Origin: Pseudochrobactrum saccharolyticum | GTDB lineage: Bacteria > Pseudomonadota > Alphaproteobacteria > Rhizobiales > Rhizobiaceae | Length of the DNA: 64,000 nucleotides | Assembly: GCF_008801715.1 (NCBI RefSeq) | Contig: NZ_VZPG01000003.1 | Location: 248,001 to 312,000 of the forward strand | Direction: 5' to 3' | Part shown: positions 55,821 through 64,000 of the stretch, piece by piece | Layout: every line of letters begins with the position of its first letter | Position numbering within the stretch: the first letter of the stretch is position 1 | Notes under the pieces: model-generated | The model's database searches: none | The model's input: the letters and a program-made list of their open reading frames with translations, nothing else | What the model was told of the DNA's origin: nothing | Position numbers and translations under genes: made by a program

Positions 55821-55960
55821 CTGAGCATTAAGCGGACGCACATATACGATAGAGTGGTAAACCTTTGAATTGTAAAGGCTCTTTACGGAAGTGAGCATTG
55901 ACGGACAAGACTGATCTACGCCCCACTTCGGAGATTTTGCATCATATAATCTGTCAAATA
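55821..55960 (+). repeat. Diverged 140-bp direct repeat, copy 1
   Basis: Aligns with 56424-56564 over about 140 bp; shared landmarks are CACATATACG, TGAGCATTGA, CCCACTTC and ATCATATAAT. Identity is roughly three quarters by eye, so the duplication is old. Confidence 0.75.
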
Positions 55961-56141
55961 CTGAATGACTTTCGACCGGAGGTCTGAACCGTTCAAGGAG
56001 CGATCAATGTACTGCAAACGGTTCGTCTAAATGTATATTCATGCCGGTTAATGTTCAGTGGCCATGATAGGAGGTGCATGCGCACAACCCTTTACCGAGG
56101 CGTCTAGCGTCTACAGATATTTCAAGGCCGTCATGCTCGCG

Positions 56142-56342
56142 TTATGAAAGCATACAATTTTTATAAGATTGAATCTGACAGTCTACTCTTGAGAGGAACC
56201 CCGATGTGCTTGAACACTCCTGCAGAGCCTTGCTCAAGCATATTTGAGCTCTTTGCGCTTCACGATTGTCTTCACTCTGTGCCAATGCGGCAGCAGGAAT
56301 AGAAAGCATGAACAATAATGCTAAGTATTTATAAGTTTTCAT
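56142..56342 (-). CDS. Small secreted cysteine-containing protein
   Basis: A 66-residue protein with a clear signal peptide (MKTYKYLALLFMLSIPAAALA, cleavage before QS) and a 45-residue mature part with four cysteines (CLSKALQEC, DCQIQSYKNC). The CX7C and CX7C spacing suggests two disulfide bonds in a helical hairpin. AAAGGAG lies about 7 bases before the ATG. It stands alone between the two copies of the diverged direct repeat. I recognise no family; possible roles are a periplasmic or secreted effector-like protein. Confidence 0.7.
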   Translation of the reverse strand: MKTYKYLALLFMLSIPAAALAQSEDNREAQRAQICLSKALQECSSTSGFLSRVDCQIQSYKNCMLS

Positions 56343-56698
56343 TATAAATCTCCTTTATTGAGAGGGATATAATACAATGAAGTAATACAGGATTGTATCG
56401 CTATATGTTGCCCTTATAAGTTTCTGAACATTAAACGGCTACACATATACGGTAGAGGCACAAACAACTGAATTATAAAGATTTATCACGGAAATGAGCA
56501 TTGATGTGACTGGGCTGATTTAGGTCCCACTTCAGAAATTTGGGATCATATAATCCGTCAAATAAGGGGTATGAACCAGAACCCCATAAAATTCTGCGCC
56601 CTGATTTGGGTATACCCTGTGTGAACTAGGCATAACCGGTGCCACTTGGTTAATTTTGCTACTTCAACAAGACCAATACACCCAAATGACCTGAACAG
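56343..56698. other. Non-coding stretch holding direct repeat copy 2
   Basis: About 356 bp between the small secreted-protein gene and the IS6 element. It contains the second copy of the diverged repeat (56424-56564). A short minus-strand open frame ending at 56532 (INQVAPVMPSSHRVYPNQG...) has protein-like composition but no start codon. Confidence 0.45.
56424..56564 (+). repeat. Diverged 140-bp direct repeat, copy 2
   Basis: Second copy of the sequence at 55821-55960, in the same orientation. The two copies flank the small secreted-protein gene at 56142-56342. Confidence 0.75.
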
Positions 56699-57682
56699 TG
56701 CTCTGTTGCAAAAAATGCAGCTGTCAAGGAAGGCCCCTCGTTCCCTGCTGTCAAGCGGTCTGACCTTGTAGATTCTGGGCGAGCATTTCCACGGCTTCTG
56801 CCAACACGCTCTGCCCGATACCAAAAGCGCGTTCAACGATACGCGCTTCCCCGCGGATGTCTCGTGTCAGGTTGAAAATAGCAGCCTGACCCTTGCGCAA
56901 CGCCCGTATGACCTTGAAGCCCTTGATTGTCGCATATGCCGTCTTCAACATCTTGAACCCTCTGACCGGTTTGATCAGCTGCTTCAGCTTGCCGTGGTCA
57001 GCCTCGACGACATTGTTCAGGTATTTGACCTGCCGATGCACCAGTTCATCAGGGCATCTGCCTTCGGCCTTCAACTGCGCGATGGCAATCCCGTAGGTTG
57101 GTGCTTTGTCAGTGTTGATGACACGCGGCGTTTCCCAGTCTTTCAAGCCGTTCAAAGCCTTCCCCAAAAAGCGCTTGGCTGCTTTGGCGTTACGCGTCAG
57201 AGACAGGTAAAAATCGATCGTGTTGCCGAATTTGTCGACGGCTCGGTAAAGATAAGTCCATTGTCCCCAGACTTTCACATAGCATTTCCAGCAAAAGTGC
57301 GTAGCGGTTTTGCGTCGGATAATACGAAAAAACAAGGAGATAGAGCATTTCCAATGATTTAAGAAAAACAGGAAATGCTCTAGGTTTCATCAACCCGCCA
57401 GCTTGTTGACTGTGGTCGGCGCCAATGCCAGCGCAGCCGTTTTCAATCTCCGGCGCGTATTTCTGGACCCAGCGATAAATCGTGGAATGATCGACGGGCA
57501 CACCGCGCTCACCCATCATCTGTTCAAGATCGCGATAGCTGATCCCATACCGGCAACACCACCGCACCGCCTATAAAATCACGTCACCCTGAAAATAGCA
57601 CCACTTGAAATCGCTCATCAACAGTCTCGCTGAAAATTGTCAGCACTCTTGCGGACATCGGCAAAATTTTTGCAACAGAGCC
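56699..57682 (-). mobile_element. IS6-family insertion sequence interrupted by a palindromic repeat
   Basis: Ends: TGCTCTGTTGCAAAA on the left (near 56699-56713) and TTTTTGCAACAGAGCC on the right (57667-57682). The transposase is on the minus strand. The N-terminal part (YGISYRDLEQMMGERGVPVDHSTIYRWVQKYAPEI) lies near 57560-57430 and RVDET near 57390. A 99-bp repeat with a TA duplication follows (57280-57382). Then come YVKVWGQWTYLYRAVDKFGNTIDF, VINTDKAPTYG and VEADHGKLKQLIKP to the stop at 56751. It is inactive because the repeat brings stops after the first catalytic Asp. The flanks are inverted (CTGAAC at 56691-56696, GTTCAG at 57683-57688), not a direct duplication. Confidence 0.9.
57282..57380. 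repeat. MITE-like palindromic repeat inserted in the IS6 transposase
   Basis: A 99-bp element flanked by TA (57280-57281) and TA (57381-57382), where the uninterrupted gene would have a single TA (CACATAGGTTTCATC). Its ends are inverted: GCATTTCC at the left and GGAAATGC(TC) at the right. An inner copy TAGAGCATTTCC (57341-57352) pairs with 57371-57382. The left part (AAAGTGCGTAGCGGTTTTGCG) resembles the abundant GAGCATTTCC-type repeats of Brucella and rhizobia. Confidence 0.85.
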
Positions 57683-57684
57683 GT

Positions 57685-58179
57685 TCAGAGCGTATCCACA
57701 CCAAATGTTTCGGAAAAATTATATGGATTTACCAGTCGTAAGGTTGTTGGATTTGTCATATCAGTAAAAGTCACCATAAGCGGCCATTGATAATCCGGCA
57801 CAACGATTACACCTTGTGCACGGCCTCACTGTTTACTTACTTCTTAAAAAAGCTCTTCAGTGGCCGATCGCCTTTTCAATCCGGCGATACTCGCAGAAGC
57901 AACAGTTTCTAAATAATCTGATTTTTCGGGGTGCTTTATTAAAGCAAACAGATATCGACCATCTCCCAAATCAACAACTACCGCCTCACCCAGTTGCTTC
58001 CTGTTCCATCCCAAGCCACCCAAATCAATAAGGTATCCAGTCCACTCCGCGGCACTGACAGAGGCACCTGAGACCGGTCCTGAAGGAGGATCGACTACAA
58101 CTGTCATTTTTCGATACCATGAATAAGTTGGGTATCTATACTTATAACCAACAAAAAGAACTGCTACGGCAACAAAAAT
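57685..58179 (-). pseudogene. Decayed gene of a conserved membrane-anchored hypothetical family
   Basis: The minus strand encodes three pieces of one protein. A hydrophobic start IFVAVAVLFVGYKYRYPTY (58179-58120) runs into MTVVVDPPSGPVSGASV...GEAVVVDLGDGRYLFALI (58107-57844). After frameshifts near 57840 and 57810, GVIVVPDYQWPLMVTFTDMTNPTTLRLVNPYNFSETFG follows, ending at 57685. The order (TVTVETPxGxxSGSSV, GEAVxVDLxxGRTLFALL, PMLVTFxDINDPxxVxxVDPxxLxxxFG) is that of a conserved small exported family of unknown function. The C-terminus is cut off by the IS6 element that begins 3 bases further on. Confidence 0.7.
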
Positions 58180-58556
58180 TCAATGAAAATCTTCAAACTC
58201 TTACATCCTCGGTAGACATTTTACGCCCAGATATTCTTTAAAAAATCTTAACACTCGAATATTTATGATCTACTTTCGAGAAGATTTATAATAAGAATAG
58301 AGAAAAGATATAAATAAATACGAAACTGCACGGTTCTTATCGAAAAAACATCACATGTTAAGAGCGTTCACATGCGCGTATATATGCATATAAAACAATC
58401 AACAAAACTAACATCACCGGAACCAAGCATCATAAAATGTTCAAATAGTTTTAAAAAAATCACAAGAAACTGTCACTGACCTGTTATCTGCCGCTGTTAG
58501 GTGCCTGCTCAAATAACCCGATGAGATGAAATTCATCTTGAACAGGAGAGCGCCTG
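58180..58556. other. AT-rich upstream region of the amine transporter operon
   Basis: About 375 bp with no gene. The composition changes from A/T-rich to balanced near 58490. GATGAA-A-TTCATC (58525-58537) is a 13-bp palindrome shortly before the ribosome site AGGAG (58544-58548) and could be an operator. It marks the return to core-like DNA. Confidence 0.45.
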
Positions 58557-59708
58557 ATGGCCTTTGACAATAAGACATCCACCCGCACTGCATTCCCGCT
58601 CAGCCGCCGCACATTTCTGCGTGGTACAGCCGCCACTGCCCTGAGCATGCCGTTTGTTCTGCGTGCCGGTGATGCTCTGTCCTCCTCCGGTAACCTGCGT
58701 ATTGCGGCCTGGGCCGGTTATGTCTCGCCGGAAATGCTTGCTGCTTTTGAAAAAGCCACAGGCATCAAAGCTACCTACACCGCTTATGGCACCAATGATG
58801 AAATTCTCAACCTGATGAAAGTCAATCAGGGTCAGGGTTTTGATGTCATCTGGCCGGCGCTTGACCGCGTACCGAATTATGTTGAAGCCTCGCTCATCGC
58901 ACCGATTGATGAGAGCAAAGTGGAATGGGATCGTTGCATCGACAGCGCTTTGAAGAGCTCTGAAAAACTCGGCGCGGTTGTTGATGGCAAGCGCTATCAG
59001 GTACCGACAGATTGGGGCACGGAAGCAATTGCTTTCAACACGGAAAAATCGCCGCTTGTTTATGGTGAAGCATCTTATAGCGACCTATGGAAGCCGGAAA
59101 TGGCTGGTAAAGCCACTGTTCGCGGCCATTCCGCACTCGTTGGTCTCGGCCTGTGGCTGGAAGCTGAAGGCAAACTGCCACGCCCGCTGCTGGAAAGCTT
59201 TGCCAGCGAAGAAGCGATGCGCGCCAATTATGATGTGATCCTTAAAGAAGCGATTGCCCGTAAAGGTAATATTGCTCAGTTCTGGGCAAACCAGAATGAA
59301 GCACAGGGCGCTTTCCTCACCAATGGTTGCATCATCGGTCAGACATGGGATTCAACTGCGGCCGGTTTGAAAGAACAGGGACAGCCGGTCAGCTATATCT
59401 CGCCGAAAGAAGGCGCACTGGCATGGATGGAAGGTGTCTCATTGCCGGTCGGCGCCGAGAATATCGATCAGGCCTATGCCTTTATGAACTGGATGCTCAC
59501 ACCGGAAGCCGGTGCGATGTATGCAAGCCATGCCAAGGTTAACACCACTGCTAAGGGCGCAGAAGCGCTGCTGCCGGAAGCTGACAAAGCATTCTTTGCC
59601 GCTGCCTATCCTAAAGATGCACTGGACAAGCTGTGGTGGTGGCCAATTCAGGAAAGCTGGTTTGTCGAACTGCGCTCTGAATATCAGGATCAGTTCCTCG
59701 GCGCATAA
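58557..59708 (+). CDS. Polyamine/amine ABC transporter substrate-binding protein (PotD-like)
   Basis: Periplasmic receptor of 383 residues. The twin-arginine motif SRRTFLRG (16-23) before a hydrophobic stretch points to Tat export. The mature part starts LRIAAWAGYVSPEMLAAFEKATGIKATYTAYGTNDEILNLM, the PotD/PotF pattern (NWxxYxxxxxxxxFExxTGIxV). WGTEAIAFN (about 153) and the late AYAFMNWMLTPE (about 305) also fit. An AGGAG site lies 8 bases upstream. It leads an operon with an ATPase and two permeases. The ligand is likely a polyamine or related amine; it is not proven. Confidence 0.9.
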   Translation: MAFDNKTSTRTAFPLSRRTFLRGTAATALSMPFVLRAGDALSSSGNLRIAAWAGYVSPEMLAAFEKATGIKATYTAYGTNDEILNLMKVNQGQGFDVIWPALDRVPNYVEASLIAPIDESKVEWDRCIDSALKSSEKLGAVVDGKRYQVPTDWGTEAIAFNTEKSPLVYGEASYSDLWKPEMAGKATVRGHSALVGLGLWLEAEGKLPRPLLESFASEEAMRANYDVILKEAIARKGNIAQFWANQNEAQGAFLTNGCIIGQTWDSTAAGLKEQGQPVSYISPKEGALAWMEGVSLPVGAENIDQAYAFMNWMLTPEAGAMYASHAKVNTTAKGAEALLPEADKAFFAAAYPKDALDKLWWWPIQESWFVELRSEYQDQFLGA

Positions 59709-59716
59709 ACCGGATA

Positions 59717-59742
59717 ACAGATACGGTTTTGCCTGTATCTGT
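59717..59742 (+). terminator. Short hairpin after the binding-protein gene
   Basis: ACAGATAC (59717-59724) pairs with GTATCTGT (59735-59742), just after the stop codon. A second, stronger hairpin follows at 59770-59803. Confidence 0.45.
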
Positions 59743-59769
59743 GAAAACCTCCCCCCGCCTTCTGCCAAA

Positions 59770-59803
59770 ACGCCGGTTTGCACTTAAAACTGCAAACCGG
59801 CGT
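59770..59803 (+). terminator. Strong intercistronic hairpin in the amine transporter operon
   Basis: A perfect 13-bp stem (ACGCCGGTTTGCA at 59770-59782 with its complement at 59791-59803) and an 8-base loop, followed by CATTTAAAA. It lies between the receptor gene and the ATPase gene. Such hairpins let binding proteins be made in excess over the membrane parts, by partial termination or by protecting the upstream mRNA. Confidence 0.7.
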
Positions 59804-59825
59804 CATTTAAAAATGAGAATTCCCT

Positions 59826-60905
59826 ATGACAAACGCAGTCAGCCTTCAGAATGTCGAGATGCGATTTGCAGCCACGACCGCTGTTAAATCAATGTCTCTG
59901 GATGTTCGCTCCGGTGAGTTTTTTTCCATTCTGGGGCCTTCCGGCTGCGGAAAAACGACCCTGCTGCGTATGGTCTCGGGCTTTTTACAGCCGAGTTCCG
60001 GCAAAATCTTAATTAATGGTCAGGATATGACCCATGTTCCGGCCAATCGCCGCCCGACTGCGATGATCTTTCAGTCTCTTGCATTATTTCCGCTGATGCC
60101 GGTCTGGGAAAATATCGCCTTTGGTCTTGAAGTGCGCTGTGTCAGCAAAGCGCAGCGCCGCCGTGAAGCAGACCGCCTTCTGGAGCTGATTGCTCTGCCC
60201 GGCTACGGTGATCGTATGCCGCATGAATTATCGGGCGGGCAGCGTCAGCGTGTCGCCATTGCCCGCGCTCTGGCTATTGAGCCGCAGGTATTGCTGCTGG
60301 ATGAGCCGTTGTCCGCGCTTGATCTGAAGCTGCGCCAGCATATGCGTGCCGAGCTTCGTGAATTGCAAAAACGTACCGGCGTGACTTTCATTTACATCAC
60401 CCATGACCAGTCTGAAGCCCTTGCCATGTCTGACCGCATTGCGGTGATGAATGCCGGCCGGTTGCAGCAGGTCGGCGCACCGATCGATCTTTACACCAAG
60501 CCTGCGACCTCATTTGTCGCTGAATTCGTGGGCGAGAATAATATTGTCTCCGGTACTGTGGTTGATACTTTTGACGATTTTGTTGTGCTGGAAGGTATCC
60601 ATGGCCGTTTTATCGGCCGCCGTGGTGCAGTCTTGCAGCGCAACCAGAAAGCACGCCTCTATGTGCGCCCAGAAGCGCTGACTTTGGACGCCGCTGAAGA
60701 AGATAACAAGCTCACCGTTGTCTCAAAACGCTTTGATTTTGAAGGTTCTTTTGCCACTGCCCACACGGTTCTGCACCATGAGCAGTCACCTCTGAATATG
60801 CAGGTCACCATACCGCATAAGAAACTGCATCAGGTGCCTGAAATCGGCAGCAGCTTTACAACCGGCTTTTCCAAACAAGACGCGGTGGTGCTGGCACATG
60901 ACTGA
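59826..60905 (+). CDS. Polyamine/amine ABC transporter ATP-binding protein (PotA-like)
   Basis: ATPase of 359 residues. Walker A GPSGCGKTT (37-45), FQSLALFPLM, signature LSGGQRQR (about 136), Walker B LLLDEPLSALD, and THDQSEALAMSDR are intact. The C-terminal TOBE domain (YVRPEALTL near 280) follows. It overlaps the next permease gene by 8 bases. Confidence 0.93.
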   Translation: MTNAVSLQNVEMRFAATTAVKSMSLDVRSGEFFSILGPSGCGKTTLLRMVSGFLQPSSGKILINGQDMTHVPANRRPTAMIFQSLALFPLMPVWENIAFGLEVRCVSKAQRRREADRLLELIALPGYGDRMPHELSGGQRQRVAIARALAIEPQVLLLDEPLSALDLKLRQHMRAELRELQKRTGVTFIYITHDQSEALAMSDRIAVMNAGRLQQVGAPIDLYTKPATSFVAEFVGENNIVSGTVVDTFDDFVVLEGIHGRFIGRRGAVLQRNQKARLYVRPEALTLDAAEEDNKLTVVSKRFDFEGSFATAHTVLHHEQSPLNMQVTIPHKKLHQVPEIGSSFTTGFSKQDAVVLAHD

Positions 60906-61779
60906 GATCTATCAACGCTTCGGCAAAACACTCGGCACAATTTTCATCGCTATTGTTACGTTCTGGCTGCTGTGTCTGGTGCTAATCCCTAATCTGACCA
61001 TGCTGGATTTTGCGCTGCGCCCTAACCTGCCGCCCTCACAACTGGGCGGAGAAAAAGACGTCTATTCCGCTGATAATTTTCTCTATTTGTGGAACCACCG
61101 CAGCCACAGCGCTATCTTTCTGAAAACAATCTGGTCGAGCGCTTTTGTGACCCTGACCACTTTTGTGCTGTGCTATCCGCTGGCCTATTGGCTGGCGCAG
61201 GTTGCCAGCATGCGCAAAACCGCCTTTGTGCTCGTTATTCTCATGATCCCTTATATGATGAATGAAGTGCTGCGCGGGCTGGCATGGTTTATCATTCTGG
61301 CTTTTGAAGGCCCGCTGAACGCGATCCTGCTGAACCTCGGTCTGCTGGATGAGCCGGTGCGTTGGTATGGTGACGGCGGTGTGCTGGCCGGTATGGCCTA
61401 TGCCTATCTGCTGTTTATGCTGTTCCCGATGTATAATTTGATCAGCACGCTCGACCATGCCCAGATTGATGCTGCGCATGATATGGGGGCAAGTGCATGG
61501 CGCATCCATCGCCGCATTGTCCTGCCCCATGCCAAAGTTGGTATTGCAACAGGTTGTGTCTTCACATTCATGCTGTCTGCAGGCAGTTATATGGCACCGG
61601 CCCTTCTGGGTGCACCGGGTAGTCGTTGGTTTACCCAGCTGATCTATGACTGGTTCTTTGAAAGCGGCAACTGGAACCGCGGTGCGGCCTATGCTGTCAC
61701 TTTGCTGGTTCTATGTATGTTTGTGGTGCTGGGCACGCTGCGCCTGTTCCGCGTTAATCTTGCGAGTGCCGTCAAATGA
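60898..61779 (+). CDS. Polyamine/amine ABC transporter permease (PotB-like)
   Basis: Membrane subunit of 293 residues with about six hydrophobic segments. After the first helix (IFIAIVTFWLLCLVLIPNLTML) comes a periplasmic loop. The EAA-like loop reads IDAAHDMGASAWRIHRRIVLPHAKVGI near residues 190-216, where PotB-type permeases have AxDLGASxxxxFxxVxLP. It overlaps both neighbours (8 bases before, 4 bases after). Confidence 0.9.
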   Translation: MTEIYQRFGKTLGTIFIAIVTFWLLCLVLIPNLTMLDFALRPNLPPSQLGGEKDVYSADNFLYLWNHRSHSAIFLKTIWSSAFVTLTTFVLCYPLAYWLAQVASMRKTAFVLVILMIPYMMNEVLRGLAWFIILAFEGPLNAILLNLGLLDEPVRWYGDGGVLAGMAYAYLLFMLFPMYNLISTLDHAQIDAAHDMGASAWRIHRRIVLPHAKVGIATGCVFTFMLSAGSYMAPALLGAPGSRWFTQLIYDWFFESGNWNRGAAYAVTLLVLCMFVVLGTLRLFRVNLASAVK

Positions 61780-62639
61780 GTAATGTTCAGTCTATTTCGG
61801 GTCAGGCCGCAAGTTACAATCAGCGTTTTTATCAGCCGACATGGCTGCAACGCCTCAGCGACAGGCTGCCGCGCATTGGTTTTGCGCTCTATATGCTGTT
61901 ATTTTTCACCTATCTGATGTTGCCGCTTGGTATTCTTGCAGCCGCAACCTTTAACAGCAGCAGCTTTCCCACAATTACGCCATGGCTTGGCACCACCCTT
62001 CAATGGGTGGATGCCATGTTCAAAGATACGCAAATGTGGACTGCATTGGGCAAATCCCTGCTGATTGCCGCAGGTGTAATCGCGATTTCCTTGCCGGTAG
62101 GTACTGCGGCCGCTCTTATTCTGACCAGCCTGCACGGGCGTTCGCGTAATTTTCTCTATGCTTTGATGGTGTCGCCCCTGCTCACACCCGGTGTGGTGAT
62201 CGGTATTGCCACATTGCTGTTCTGGCGCAAAACAGGGATCAGCGGCGGTCTTTTCTTGACCATTCTTGCACAATCCAGTTTCATTATTTCGTTTGTGATG
62301 CTGATGATTGCCGCACGGTTGCAGCGCTTTGACCGCACGATGGAAGATGCCGCGCTCAGTCTCGGTGCTTCCCGCGCCTATGTGTTCCGCCGCATTCTGC
62401 TGCCCTATCTGCGTCCGTCATTGCTGGCAGCGTCATGTATCGCGTTTCTACAATCCTTTGAGAATTACAACACAACCCTGTTCGTGCGCGGTACTGAAAC
62501 GCCCCTCACCATCTTTATCGCCGCCAAAGTCCGTGCAGGTCTTACACCTGCTGTTAATGCTCTCGGCTTAACGATGATGATACTGACGATTGGTGGTGCA
62601 ATCGGCTGGGAGATCGCCCGTCGCAGAAAACGCTCATAG
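61776..62639 (+). CDS. Polyamine/amine ABC transporter permease (PotC-like)
   Basis: Second membrane subunit, 287 residues. Hydrophobic segments begin with FALYMLLFFTYLMLPLGILAAATFNSS, the typical PotC opening, and the EAA loop reads MEDAALSLGASRAYVFRRILLPYLRPSLLA near 188-217. It overlaps the previous permease by 4 bases (ATGA), and the operon ends here. Confidence 0.9.
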   Translation: MSNVQSISGQAASYNQRFYQPTWLQRLSDRLPRIGFALYMLLFFTYLMLPLGILAAATFNSSSFPTITPWLGTTLQWVDAMFKDTQMWTALGKSLLIAAGVIAISLPVGTAAALILTSLHGRSRNFLYALMVSPLLTPGVVIGIATLLFWRKTGISGGLFLTILAQSSFIISFVMLMIAARLQRFDRTMEDAALSLGASRAYVFRRILLPYLRPSLLAASCIAFLQSFENYNTTLFVRGTETPLTIFIAAKVRAGLTPAVNALGLTMMILTIGGAIGWEIARRRKRS

Positions 62640-62866
62640 GCTGTTGATACGGGGCGTGGTTCAAAAAATATGCTGCGTCCCCTGCTCTTACTTTCCATAA
62701 TCTGTTCAGTGCTTTCCGTCTCTGAACAGAAACCAAACAAGGTTGCAGAAAAACCGGGACTATCCATAAAACCTGTGATGCGATAGAAACGCGGAAGAGC
62801 GCGGTTTTCAAAACAGACAGGGATCAGTTATGAACAATAAAAGCTATTTTACCGGCGGAGTGTTCA

Positions 62867-64000
62867 ATGTATTCTGATATTGAGATTGCCCGCGCAGCCC
62901 AAAAGCGCCCGATCATTGAAATTGCCGCGAAACTGAATCTCGGGTCTGATGATCTGCTGCCTTATGGCCATGATAAAGCAAAACTGACCCATAATGTGGT
63001 GAACAGGCTTAAATCCGGCCGCAAGGGCAAGCTTATTCTGGTCACTTCGATCAATCCGACACCAGCCGGAGAAGGCAAAACCACAACCTCTGTAGGGCTG
63101 GGCGATGCACTGAACAAAATCGGCAAGAAAGCGGTCATTTGTCTGCGTGAGCCAAGCCTCGGGCCAAATTTTGGCATGAAAGGCGGCGCGGCAGGGGGCG
63201 GAAAATCACAAGTCATTCCGATGGAAGATATTAATCTTCATTTTACCGGCGATTTTCACGCAATCAGCAGTGCTAATAATCTGCTCGCCGCAATGATCGA
63301 CAACCATATCCATTGGGGTAACAGCTTAAGATTTGATACACGTCGTATCAGCTGGCGGCGCGTGGTTGATATGAATGACCGCGCTTTGCGGGATATAACC
63401 ATTGCACTCGGCGGCCCTTCCAACGGTTATCCGCGCGAATCCGGATTTGATATTTCGGTTGCTTCCGAGGTTATGGCGATCCTCTGCCTTGCGGAGGATC
63501 TGACTGATCTGAAAGCACGTCTGGCGCGGATTATTGTCGGTTATAATCTTGATAAACAACCGATTACGGCCGCAGATTTGAAGGCCGACGGGGCTATGAC
63601 GGCGCTGCTGAAAGATGCATTGCAACCAAATTTGGTGCAGACAATTGAAAATAATCCCGTGCTTATTCACGGCGGGCCATTTGCCAATATTGCGCATGGT
63701 TGCAACAGTGTTATCGCGACGAAAACAGCGCTGGCACTTGGTGATTATGTGGTGACCGAGGCTGGTTTTGGCGCTGATCTTGGTGCTGAAAAGTTTTTCA
63801 ATATCAAATGCCGCAAAGCCGGACTGAGCCCTGATGCCGTTGTTGTTGTCGCAACAATCCGTGCATTGAAAATGAATGGCGGCGTGCCAAAAAGTGAGCT
63901 TGGCAGCGGCAATGCAGAAGCATTAAAAAAAGGCTCAAGCAATCTCATCCGGCATATCCGCAATGTCCAAAAATTTGGCCTGCCGGTCGTGGTCGCGATC
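62867..64000 (+). CDS. fhs: Formate-tetrahydrofolate ligase (partial, runs off the window)
   Basis: ATP-dependent enzyme that makes 10-formyl-tetrahydrofolate from formate and tetrahydrofolate. The first 378 codons are present and open to the last base of the window, about two thirds of the usual 555 residues. Clear family segments are [12 protein letters not shown] (about 30), the nucleotide-binding [19 protein letters not shown] (about 60-78), [19 protein letters not shown] (about 92), [13 protein letters not shown] (about 118), and [15 protein letters not shown] (about 268). GCGGAG (62855-62860) lies 6 bases before the ATG. The 227 bp upstream hold no gene and no riboswitch that I can recognise. 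Confidence 0.95.
   Translation, partial: MYSDIEIARAAQKRPIIEIAAKLNLGSDDLLPYGHDKAKLTHNVVNRLKSGRKGKLILVTSINPTPAGEGKTTTSVGLGDALNKIGKKAVICLREPSLGPNFGMKGGAAGGGKSQVIPMEDINLHFTGDFHAISSANNLLAAMIDNHIHWGNSLRFDTRRISWRRVVDMNDRALRDITIALGGPSNGYPRESGFDISVASEVMAILCLAEDLTDLKARLARIIVGYNLDKQPITAADLKADGAMTALLKDALQPNLVQTIENNPVLIHGGPFANIAHGCNSVIATKTALALGDYVVTEAGFGADLGAEKFFNIKCRKAGLSPDAVVVVATIRALKMNGGVPKSELGSGNAEALKKGSSNLIRHIRNVQKFGLPVVVAI

Larger units (their letters stand above)
55170..56141. other. Long non-coding stretch with repeats, possibly plasmid-derived
   Basis: Nearly 1 kb without a convincing gene. It contains a 27-bp inverted repeat pair (55454-55480 and 55636-55662, one mismatch) and the first copy of a diverged direct repeat (55821-55960). 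The place next to a plasmid-type gene suggests leftover replication or regulatory DNA, but no iterons or named origin can be recognised. Confidence 0.5.

Noticed and set aside
56558-56836. A 92-codon minus-strand frame running from the IS6 element into its left flank
   Set aside because: It is partly an out-of-frame reading of the transposase end and partly flanking DNA, with no ribosome site.
62640-62866. A possible folate- or SAM-type riboswitch before fhs
   Set aside because: I looked for conserved cores and paired stems and could not find a match that I trust.

Overview
The window looks like alphaproteobacterial DNA of the order Hyphomicrobiales (Rhizobiales), most like Brucella, Ochrobactrum or Pseudochrobactrum. 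The evidence is the thu (trehalose/disaccharide utilisation) operon, HmrR/CueR-type copper promoters, the many ABC uptake operons, and short palindromic repeats of the type common in Brucella and rhizobia. This is judged by eye; no database search was possible. The window joins two core-like blocks (1-20.3 kb and 58.5-64 kb) with an accessory stretch (about 20.3-58.5 kb) full of IS6-type ends, broken insertion sequences, pseudogenes and very large surface-protein genes.

Bases 1-10.3 kb hold the end of an ABC uptake operon (permease tail and ATPase), a histidine phosphatase of the phosphoglycerate mutase superfamily, pyruvate kinase, and a complete LacI-controlled sugar uptake operon. That operon has a regulator, two permeases, a binding protein, an ADP-ribosylglycohydrolase-family enzyme and an ATPase. 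A LacI-type operator with central CG lies upstream of the regulator, and a perfect version lies at the start of the first permease gene.

Bases 10.5-20.3 kb are a copper-response locus: a CueR/HmrR regulator, a Cu(I) P-type ATPase, a CopZ chaperone, a tiny Met/His-rich membrane-anchored peptide, a glutaredoxin-like protein with a 2Fe-2S flavin oxidoreductase, and an RND efflux pair. Four divergent promoters (before copA, copZ, the glutaredoxin gene and the RND operon) share TTGACC, a 19-bp spacer and the same interrupted GGAA dyad. The whole locus therefore reads as one CueR-type regulon, although the RND pump has drug-type (HAE1) residues, not metal-type ones.

Bases 20.3-58.5 kb are accessory. 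They hold a secreted cupin, an IS6 remnant, an overlapping gene pair (outer-membrane beta-barrel protein and DUF11-repeat surface protein with a fresh 378-bp internal duplication), an IS3 remnant, and the thuEFGKAB operon continued by two glycosyltransferases and a HemN-like radical SAM protein. Broken IS200 and IS110 elements follow, then a 4095-residue autotransporter, two frameshifted or interrupted IS6 elements, a truncated plasmid-type helix-turn-helix gene, diverged direct repeats around a small secreted cysteine protein, and a decayed conserved gene. One IS6 copy is itself interrupted by a 99-bp palindromic repeat flanked by a TA duplication.

Bases 58.5-64 kb return to core metabolism: a PotDABC-like polyamine/amine ABC transporter and the start of formate-tetrahydrofolate ligase (fhs), which runs off the end.
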